Shown here one piece after another: positions 20,875-28,952 of a stretch of 28,952 nucleotides of DNA (positions are counted from its first letter, which is position 1; each line of letters starts with the position of its first letter). The DNA comes from Schoenoplectus triqueter (lineage: Eukaryota > Streptophyta > Magnoliopsida > Poales > Cyperaceae), in contig CAXKVV010000992.1 in assembly GCA_964058805.1 (NCBI GenBank), positions 1 through 28,952 of the forward strand, given 5' to 3'. The notes under the pieces are model-generated. The model was not told the origin of the DNA. It saw only the letters and a program-made list of their open reading frames with translations, and ran no database searches. The position numbers were made by a program, and so were the translations under genes.

Positions 20875-22603
20875 TGATTGCTTCTTGTGTGGCCGCTCAA
20901 ATGAAAGTGAAATTTTGTATATTTTATATTTATTTGTTGATAAGGATAGCAACATGTATGTATTTTGATAAACTTGCCTTGGGTTGTTTCCCTTGTTATG
21001 GTGCACTGACTTGGATAGTTGGATGCTTGTGGATAAGGAAATTAATTGTGGGAAATGACAGGAGAATGGTAGGTTTGTTTAGATTTAAAATGCTAACATG
21101 GTTATTATTCAGGTTATTTGGATTAATTTAATTATACAGTAGTCTCGAAACAAAGTGAACTAATTAGGGAAAATGAAATGATAATTTTTAAGGCTGGTCG
21201 TTTTGCTTAATTTATGTGCTATTAACATTATTTAATTGTTGGTGATAGTTAAGATTCTAAATTATTTTATATGATATAACAGTCAAAACAAAATCTATCA
21301 TTTTTCGAGTATTGCTCTCTTTTGTTTGGATTTGGAATCTTCTACATTTGTCCTTTCAGAGATGTTTGCTTTAAGTCAAACATGTGCTCACGTTAAATTC
21401 AATAAAAGGAGTGATTTTCTTATAGTCGGTTTAAAAGTAATACATAGTAATTTTCTTCTTTATTTATTGTTTAGTTCAAAATAAAAGAAAAAAAAATAAG
21501 CATACAAGGGAAAAGAAGAGAGCTCAGTTGCTTTTATTTTTCATTTTTATTAGTGAATTTATTTTTAAAACCTTCAAACTTTAAATTCACATTTCAAATA
21601 AAATTCCTAAAAACACTGATGTCACTTATACGATTTACACATATATAGTAGATTAATTATGATAATTTGATATTGTTTGAACTGACATTGGGACATCTTT
21701 CAAGAGTTATGTTATAGTGTTTTGTGAAGCGCGTGAGGGTATGCTTTGAACTCAAATTATAATTTTAAATAAAAAATAACCAATATGAATAATTCAATGT
21801 AATCTCCATATTAACATGTGTTAGCAAATTAATTTTTTTTATAGTATTTGTTTGCTATTTTTCAAATGAGGGAAAACGACTTGATCTAAGAATTCTTACT
21901 CATCCGAAAATAAGATTTTCTCCCCATCAGAGAAATAGTAAAACAAATCTAAAAAGATATAAATTTTGGTTTGTTAATGCATTTTGATACGGAAATTAGA
22001 TTGAACTGTATGTATCGTTCATTTTTTTTATTTAGAATTATAAATTTGAATATGAAACACCGACCCCACGGTGCTTCCAAAAGCACCATAACACAATTTC
22101 ATCTTTCAATATATTTATTCTCATTCAATCACATGGACAAATTTTATATTTAATCTCAATGGTATGACAACTTTTAGGTGCCCATCTTTCAATTTATTTA
22201 TCTCATATAAACATAGAGTTGAAATATTAAAAAAAAATCTACATGTATAGAAATTGTATAGCGGCTTTACTTGTTATTATATTTTAACTTCTTTCAATTA
22301 ACTTTTCTCAAAAAAAAATTCTTTCAATTAACAATGTTACAAGTAAAAGAATAATAGAAGAATGAAAAATAATAAAAAAATATTCCCGTCTTAAGTGATA
22401 TTACGAATGAGAGTTTTGAATAACAGTTTTGAATATCAGCTAGTATAGTTGAAGCAGCAGGAGGAACAGTGAATTTATCCTGCTGCTAATTGTATTTGAG
22501 CACAATTATTGGAACAAACACACCGACAAACAGAACCCTGGCAAGAAGGAAAAAGGGGAAGCAGCTTAGCTTTTTCTTTCATTCATCTCCTCTGTGTTTC
22601 CTC
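20872..22603. other. Intergenic sequence, nothing recognised
   Basis: Frames up to 85 codons occur (plus 20874-21131), but their composition is hydrophobic and AT-driven and shows no family motif. A short hairpin GGTGCTT/AAGCACC occurs near 22070-22087. Confidence 0.5.
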
Positions 22604-22918
22604 CAGTTTTTTAGTAATAATAAATTTTATTAAATTAATATTATTAAAAATAAGAGTGAGAAACGTAAAATTTTAAATATACAAATGGCAGCACGCTACT
22701 GGCGCATTTGATTCTTATATATACAAAACACGCAGCGCCTCTCCATCTCACTTGCGCGGGGTTTGAACGAAACGCGCCACTACCAGTGGCGCGTTTCGTC
22801 CACGTCACTACTAGTGACGCGCTGCCATTCGTATATTTGAAATTTTACGGTTCTCAATCTTATTTTTAATAATATTAATTTAATAATAATTATTAATAAT
22901 AAAAAACTGTGTTTCTTC
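22595..22918. mobile_element. Mutator-like MITE with about 95-bp terminal inverted repeats and 9-bp target duplication
   Basis: The element spans 22604-22909 (306 bp). It begins CAGTTTTTTA and ends TAAAAAACTG. The first and last roughly 95 bp are inverted repeats at about 85-90 percent by eye, continuing inward to the GGCAGC motif. The flanks TGTTTCCTC (22595-22603) and TGTTTCTTC (22910-22918) match at 8 of 9 bases, as a 9-bp target-site duplication would. Long inverted ends plus a 9-bp duplication are typical of Mutator-like elements. The core is strikingly CpG-rich and holds a perfect 14-bp stem with a 3-base loop (about 22767-22797, CGAAACGCGCCACT and its complement). No transposase is encoded, so it is non-autonomous. 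Confidence 0.85.
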
Positions 22919-23802
22919 ATTCGAACTTAAATGAAGAATTTGTAAAACGAGCTTTTGTTAATTTAAAGTACATAATTTTATGTGTAGGAATTATAAGTGA
23001 GTTTTGAATGAAAACCCACGTGAAAGGTACTTGTTTTGTTTAAGATGTTTAGTTCTATTTATTTCCTTTTTGACATTGTATATTCTAACATTAGGATAAA
23101 AACTACAATGACAAAAAAACAGAAAAAATATTTTTCTTATCTTCCCATGATTAGAATATGTTCAGATTAAATATAATTTGTTGGCATAATCTATAAAGAT
23201 GACATACAATTTTCTATGTTTTATTATGTTTTTTATGACCATGATTCCATGACTCTCTGTACTTCAGATGTGATTTCCTGCGACCATGTTTGTCTAAGAG
23301 TTTGTGAAATTTCACTTGCCTTGTATGACGATCACAACTCATACAAAATAAAAGCTTCGTCTTCTGCTTTTTAATTTTTTTTTGACATAAATTACCAAAC
23401 CGCTATAAAATACGTTGTTAAGATTTTTTTTTTACCTACCACATAATTAATTATCATAAATATCAAGGAATAGTTGTAGTTATATCAAACCCCTCACCCT
23501 CGAATAAACCTTAAATGATTTCACTCAACTTTTAAAGGGGGGGGATGAATCAAATCTCCCCGAAATGTCTTTAATTCATTTTAAAGAAAAAAAATTGAAT
23601 AGCGAAGTGTACACTTGATACGTTTGCGAAATTAGTCCAGTAGTTGAAACAGCTATGATGTCCTCATATATGATCATACTACACTTTTTTTTTCTTTGAA
23701 TAATTAGAAGAGAAATCCCTCAAATTTGATATATGAACCAACATTGTCCAAATATGTGACATTTATTAACAATTATATAATGAGTTATGTAATGTTTCTA
23801 TA
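22919..23802. other. Intergenic sequence, nothing recognised
   Basis: AT-rich. A run of nine G lies near 23537-23545. No ORF has coding character. Confidence 0.5.
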
Positions 23803-23971
23803 CGTAGCACGGATCGCCTCATGTTATGGATCTTTTTTATTTTTAAAGTCTAAATAGTTAATCTGAACTGCTCAAAATAATTTTCACATAAAAATCTAGC
23901 TGAGACGAAATTTTATATTTCTTTAATTTTTTATTATTTTTAAATAATTAAAAAAATTACTTCTTTTAAAT
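23803..23971 (+). mobile_element. One-armed relative of the foldback MITE at 18427
   Basis: Starting at CGTAGCACGG, this stretch follows the left half of the 18427-18788 element for about 170 bp (shared blocks AAATAATTTTCA, AAATTTTATAT and ACTTCTTTT in the same order), at perhaps 70 percent identity. No matching right arm follows, so it is a solo or truncated arm. Confidence 0.55.
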
Positions 23972-26266
23972 ATAAAAAAAATAGTTGAAGCAAATTGATT
24001 ATCTGTCTCGCAATTGCAGTGATATCATTACAAACCCAAAAAGAAAAAAGTCAATTGAACGAACAATTCCACCACCCGTTATAGGTTGGACAAATGTCCA
24101 CTTCTATTTCCAGGCTTCTAGCTAGTGGGAAAACATTCTATGTATGCAATTAAAAATGCAATAGTTTCTGATAACCATAGTTGGAGAACTTAGATATTAT
24201 AACACATGCAAATGCCCAATCCACCTTCTGGTTTTTCTGAGGTTAGAATGCAGGATCGTCGGTTTGCTAAATACTTTTTGTTCCATTTAAGAATTTTTTT
24301 TATCCTCAATTTTTTATGTTAATAAGTTTACACTTCTTTTAGGTGGCCAACATATTACATTTCTAATTTCCCTCAAATTGTTCTTTACTTTTTGTAAAAA
24401 AAATAAAAATTAATTTTCTTTATATTTATTGTATCAAATTAAACCTTAAACTTTAAAAAAACTACATGAAACCTTAAATTTGATTCAAATAATATTGGGT
24501 ATTTTAAAATTTTAACTAACTTCTTGTTGAATACTTAAAATTTAGTTGGTGCTAGTACAAGTTCCACCACAAACTTTGTCATTTTGATTCAAAAAATTAG
24601 GTTTTATTTTTCCTTTTAAAAGATAATTAAAAAGAAAACTGCTGTGGTATATCAAGGGAAAATAGAAATATTAACCTCGTTCTTTATTTTTCAAATTTAA
24701 AAAGGTTAATGAAGAAGAATGGAAATTTCATTTTTTTTCGGTAGAAATTTGTTTCTTTTTAAAATTGAAAAATTACAAAATTGTCATTGTTTTTATTCTC
24801 GCCAGCATATTCATAATGACGTCATTTTAGATAACTGTTGCATATCAAAAAAAAAATTTTTTTTAGGAAATAAAATCCTTTCACTCATGACCTACAAATT
24901 TTTTGAAGTAGTGGGTATCCCACCTATTTTCATTTAAATGCAAAAGTTGATATCACATCCCGATAGGCCGATACCATAGATAATTACTTAATTGCCCCTG
25001 CTTCTAGCAATTGATTTACTAATCATACTCCTAAAAGTAGAACCTACAATTCGAAATTAATACATATTAAACCAGTTTCTTTCCTTCGTCGGAATGGAAC
25101 AAGAAGCATAATTGTCAAATTTGCTCTATAGAAGGGAGAATTTACAGAAGTATCAATTAAGTCATTATCAGAATAAACCATAATAATTCCTTTCACAGCC
25201 TTGTTGTCTAGCACAAAGGTAATTGTACAGGATGGGCTCATGCCTCATGGGCACATGCTAATAACACCTTACCAACTCATGAAAAACAAAATTCTGACTG
25301 ATGGCACGGCACATCATGCAATCCTCCTATCCTCCTTTTTTGCTCCACCATTACAAAACACTAATGTGAGGTTTCCATGTGATAATGATTATCAAGAGAA
25401 GGCCACGTGTTTACGATCAAAATAAAAATATGGAATCCATACGAACTCAAAATGTTCTCCTTTTTTTTTTACTTTTTATTATAATATAAGGATAGTGGTT
25501 AGTCACCGCATTTCTTATATTGTGTGTTACCGAGAAACATAATGGATATTATTATCAAAAAATAAAAACAGAATGGATATTTTATGCGTTGTTTCAGAAT
25601 CAGACGTACTGTAAATTCAATATTTCTCTGCCCGTGATAACGTCTCAGATTTTGTCTCCATTAAAGACAAAAAAATGCTTTTGTTTTGTGCCTATCATCG
25701 ATTTTCTGAGGTGAGTGCTGTAAGCGTGATCGTGTAAAAGTTTCACTGACATTTAGGTGAGGCACGCATTAAAAAATGTCATTTATTTTTCCTCAAAGGG
25801 CAGAGAAATATATCCCTTGATTTCTGGTACCTGGAAAGTAATTGCAACCCTAGCTTATAACTTGTAACAGAGAATCTTAGTAGTGCAAATTACAAAATAA
25901 TAATTACCTCCATAGTTCAAAAGGTAGCTAATTGTCAATGTGCTATAAATATACATTACTAATAAGATGCTACAATTGAATGATAATACTACTTCAGGTA
26001 CAATAACCATCAACCATACCTAAAAAGCCTGTAATAAAAAAAATACTTTTATTGACTACGGAGGGAATTTTTTTTTCCTCCTAATGAAACCACTCTACAT
26101 AACTAAAAAAATTGAAATAGAAAGGAACGCAGAAAGTCAACAACGCAAAAGTCCTTGTGGCAGGAAAATAGGCGTCCAACATTAACAGATCTAACAACTT
26201 CTTTGGACAAATTGGCACTCAACACCTTTTCAATTAATTTTATTATTGAATTGATTCTATTCATAT
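23972..26266. other. Intergenic sequence up to the copia element
   Basis: No gene is supported. Frames on either strand (minus 25044-25241, plus 25201-25425, plus 25520-25714) are short and unrecognised. A G-box core CACGTG lies near 25404. Confidence 0.5.
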
Positions 26267-26509
26267 TAAAGCAAATCAGAAAGAGAGATGAAGCTAAAAA
26301 TCTTTTATTGATTTTAATTGAGCTTACAATGATTTGGGTTTGCTGGTCTACTTATAGAACATAGTTTTTTACACAGAAGACTACACAAAGACGTTACATT
26401 GAATCGTAACATTCATTAGCTACAGTATTAACAGCCTAACTAACTTTCCGAGCTCTCCATTGCTTCGTCGCTGGAACTCTCCAGTTGTTCTGAATTCGCA
26501 TCTTCTACA
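26267..26509 (-). repeat. 3' long terminal repeat of the copia element
   Basis: A 243-bp LTR. On the minus strand it starts TGTAGAAG directly after the purine tract and ends GCTTTA, giving TG...TA instead of the usual TG...CA. It contains TATAAG (about 26356-26351) as a promoter candidate and AATAAA (26309-26304) as a poly(A) signal. The last 70 bp of the RNase H frame lie inside it. Relative to the other LTR it has T for C (plus strand) at 26344 and 26368. Confidence 0.9.
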
Positions 26510-27075
26510 GCCCCCCTCAAGCGGAGCGGGTTGTGAAAAACGTGGAGCTTGTCCCTGAGAGAGCAATAGCGTGATTTGGCAAGACTCTTTGTGAAGAAAT
26601 CACCCAGTTGATCAGCTGAGCAGATGAATTTGATTGTGAGTTTCCGATCTGTTACTTTTTCTCTGACAAAGTAAAAATCCAACTCAATGTGCTTTGCACG
26701 AGCATGAAGCACAGGATTTGAAGCAAGAAAGGTAGCACCGAGGTTATCACACCAAATTGTGGGAGGAGATGAAGAAAGTGCTTGTAATTCAGCAAGTAGA
26801 GATGTTATCCAAATTAGTTCTGAAGTGGTGACTGCCATACTCCTATATTCTGCTTCGGTGGAGGAGCGAGCTACTGTCGGTTGTTTCTTGGATGACCAGG
26901 AAATCAAGTTCTTACCCAGAAAAATTGCATAACCGGTTGTTGAACGTCTGTCATCGGGGCACCCAGCCCAGTCAGCATCACAATACGCATGGAGAGACAG
27001 ATCATTGGAAGATTGAAGTGTAAGGCCATGATGAAGGGTACCTTTGACATACCTTAAAATTCGTTTGACCAATTT
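26440..27075 (-). pseudogene. Copia RNase H segment, separated from gag by a stop codon
   Basis: This continues the upstream gag-protease frame directly after TAG. It holds the RNase H signature of copia polyproteins: [23 protein letters not shown] and [11 protein letters not shown], then [10 protein letters not shown]. The frame stays open past the polypurine tract and ends within the LTR. It is probably not translated unless the TAG is read through, because it has no ATG near its start. Confidence 0.85.
26510..26520 (-). other. Polypurine tract
   Basis: TTGAGGGGGGC on the minus strand, immediately before the TG start of the 3' LTR and in the usual place for plus-strand priming of copia elements. 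Confidence 0.8.
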
Positions 27076-28686
27076 CTAGTGTTCATCAGTTGGTTGAGAC
27101 ATGAATTGAGATGCTTTGTTCACTGCAAACTGCAAGTCTGGTCGAGTGACAGTAGCATACTGCAATGCACCTACGATTGACCTGTATTGTGTTGGATCTT
27201 TCAAAGGTGTTCCTTGTAATCTGGAAACCTGGATACCAGTTTGCATTGGGGTAGTACATGATTTTGTATTTGCCATAGCAGTAGAGAGAGATGTGAGGCA
27301 CACTTGATGAGAAGGTGAAGAGACCAGTTGATAAAGACCATTATGTAAAATTCCATGTAGAAGGATCCTGAGGGTTGTTTTGTCCTTTACAAAACATGAA
27401 TTTGATGAGAATTCCACAATAACATCATTGTCCTTAATTAATTGTGAAATACTCAGCAAGTTTTTAGTGATAGCAGGCACATGAAGAACATTTGTTAAGA
27501 GTAAAGGCTTAATGGAATTAGAAATATAAGCTGTACCCTTATGAGCAATCAACAAACCTGCACCATTTCCAATATGGACAGCCTCAGGTCCAGTGTAAGG
27601 AGCATAAGTGGATAAGGTGTTGAGTTCAGAAGTGACATGAGTGGAGGCACCTGAATCAAGATAGAAAGGAGAAGCTGGTGGTGTAGGAGCAGTGAGAGAG
27701 GATTTGAGACCTGGTTCAGCAACCAAAGCCTGAGGTTGTGCAGAAGAGGCTATGAATCTGATATCAAAACGGTGATAGCAATCTAAGGCAGTATGACCCC
27801 ACTTATTACAGATCTGACATTGAATCTGAGAGTGATCTAAATTTTGACTGACAGATGCTGATTGATAAGAAGCTTGTCTGTTCTTGCCTCTACCTCGACC
27901 ATAACCTCTGCCCCTTTGTTGATTTGATCTCCCACGATTTGAACTTGAATTCTCAGCCTTGTAATTGGTGTACAAGACTGTTTCTTGAGTTGAAGCAGGA
28001 GTGGAGGTTGTCAGATTCACAGAAGTAGAAGAAGATGATTTGAGATTTGTGAGAAGACGATTCTCATGAGCAAGAAGGAGATTGCTCATCTCAATCATCG
28101 AAGGATACTGCAACCTCATGGAAAGAGCAGTGACAAAAGACTCATAGTCAGATCCAAGGCCCTGGAGAGTGTGAAGCACCAGATCTTGATCAGAGACTTC
28201 GACTCCAATGCTTCTTAAGCGATCTGCTAGAACCTCCATATGTTGAAGAAATTCTGCACAAGAAGCACCGCCTTTCTTGCTTGTTTGAAGCTGAAGCTTA
28301 AGATCAAGAATCTTGGCCATGGATTGTGATGAATAGATCTGATTCAGTCGAGCCCATAATGATGCAGAGGATTCACATCTTGTTACTTGATTCAAGATCG
28401 GAGCTGAAATCGAGCTAAAAATCCATGATAACAGCAGTTGATCTTGTTGAATCCACGGCTCATAGGCTGGATTGAGCGTGAGTGTACCAGATGTACCAGG
28501 TATGAACTGATCAGGTGGAGGTTTGGATCCATCGACAAAACCGAGAAGACCATGGCCTCTTAGAACAGGAAGGATCTGAGATTTCCATAAGGGAAAGTTG
28601 TCGTTGGTGAGAGTAGTGTGAATTGGATGAGAGAAGTTGATCGGAGTTGCAAGAGGAAGAGCGGAAGGTGGATCTAGATTCACCAT
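27076..28686 (-). pseudogene. Copia gag-protease fused in frame to the end of reverse transcriptase
   Basis: A 536-codon frame. It contains a copia-type gag N-terminal region (about 20-215), an Arg-Gly-rich linker (about 251-270), a CCHC zinc knuckle C290-x2-C293-x4-H298-x4-C303, the aspartic protease active site D344-S-G-A, and a pre-integrase stretch ending near residue 468. From about 470 the sequence becomes the RT C-terminal region (GTPLKDPTQYRSIVGALQYA, TRPDLQFAVN), so integrase and the RT core are deleted without a frame change. It ends in TAG where the reading frame would normally enter the RT-RNase H connection. The start is the ATG at 28686, 30 nt past the primer binding site. Confidence 0.9.
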
Positions 28687-28715
28687 GGTTGCTTTTCTTT
28701 GAAGCGTGAGCTCAA

Positions 28716-28728
28716 GGCTCTGATACCA
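28716..28728 (-). other. Primer binding site for initiator tRNA-Met
   Basis: TGGTATCAGAGCC on the minus strand, complementary to the 3' end of plant initiator tRNA-Met and directly adjoining the 5' LTR end. This is the standard copia primer site. Confidence 0.95.
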
Positions 28729-28952
28729 TAAAGCAAATCAGAAAGAGAGATGAAGCTAAAAATCTTTTATTGATTTTAATTGAGCTTACAATGATTTGGG
28801 TTTGCCGGTCTACTTATAGAACATAGTTTCTTACACAGAAGACTACACAAAGACGTTACATTGAATCGTAACATTCATTAGCTACAGTATTAACAGCCTA
28901 ACTAACTTTCCGAGCTCTCCATTGCTTCGTCGCTGGAACTCTCCAGTTGTTC
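28729..28952 (-). repeat. 5' long terminal repeat of the copia element, cut by the window edge
   Basis: 224 bp are visible, aligned to 26267-26490 without gaps and with two differences (28806 and 28830). About 19 more bases should lie beyond the window, by comparison with the 3' LTR. Confidence 0.93.

Larger units (their letters stand above)
26267..28952 (-). mobile_element. Internally deleted Ty1-copia LTR retrotransposon
   Basis: Minus-strand order: 5' LTR (28729 to beyond the window), primer binding site, gag, protease, RT tail, RNase H, polypurine tract, 3' LTR (26509-26267). The integrase and most of the reverse transcriptase are absent. The joined frame runs from the pre-integrase region straight into the RT C-terminal region, and an in-frame TAG breaks it before RNase H. 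The two LTRs differ at only two of 224 comparable bases, so insertion is recent. The element cannot make its own integrase or RT and would need help from a related copy to move. The tandem register between the LTRs is exactly 2462 bp with no indels. Confidence 0.93.

Noticed and set aside
20874..21131. 85-codon hydrophobic plus-strand frame after the AC repeat
   Set aside because: Composition is driven by AT-rich DNA, with no recognised motif and no promoter or polyadenylation context.
22604..22909. A small-RNA gene or miRNA precursor in the hairpin core
   Set aside because: The hairpin sits within a transposon-like inverted-repeat element with a target duplication, which explains the structure without a dedicated RNA gene.
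25044..25241. 65-codon minus frame as a small gene
   Set aside because: Although fairly balanced in composition, it matches no family I know and has no supporting signals.
26155..26364. Plus-strand frame overlapping the 3' LTR
   Set aside because: It crosses the LTR boundary from unrelated flank and shows no domain.
1..28952. A biosynthetic or defence gene cluster
   Set aside because: Only two intact cellular genes are present. Their products act in different compartments and nothing links them beyond adjacency.

Overview
The window is nuclear DNA from a flowering plant, most likely a eudicot. It is AT-rich, its genes have many small GT-AG introns, and it carries a plant-type family 35 beta-galactosidase, a FAR1-RELATED SEQUENCE gene, a Ty1-copia element primed by initiator tRNA-Met, and several MITE-like foldback elements. 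I cannot name the species.

Layout. 1-5.5 kb has no supported gene. It holds a 265-bp MITE-like element (738-1002), a degenerate 23-bp tandem array (1939-2255), an AT pentanucleotide tract between short inverted and direct repeats, a perfect 3 x 63-bp minisatellite (4008-4199) and a TG microsatellite. At 5.8-9.9 kb on the minus strand lies an intact two-coding-exon FAR1/FHY3-type gene (896 aa) with a probable 5'UTR intron and a TATA box near 9.9 kb. At 11.1-17.4 kb, also on the minus strand, is a complete 19-exon beta-galactosidase gene (859 aa, BGAL8-like) whose splice joins I traced base by base. Its last exon is too short to appear as an ORF. From 17.4 to 26.3 kb the sequence is intergenic and AT-rich. 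It contains a long-armed foldback MITE (18427-18788), a one-armed relative of it (about 23803-23971), a Mutator-like MITE with about 95-bp terminal inverted repeats and a 9-bp target duplication (22604-22909), and small tandem duplications. At 26.27 kb to the window end is a minus-strand, internally deleted Ty1-copia retrotransposon. It has LTRs, a primer binding site, gag, protease, the RT tail and RNase H, but no integrase or RT core. The distal LTR is cut by the window edge.

The two genes are head-to-tail neighbours on the minus strand with no obvious functional link: one encodes a nuclear DNA-binding protein and the other a secreted cell-wall glycosidase. I saw no biosynthetic cluster, CRISPR array, tRNA or rRNA, and no clear new multi-gene system. 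The items most worth a second look are the two MITE families, the 23-bp array, the in-frame deletion derivative of the copia element, and unusual residues at conserved sites in both genes.
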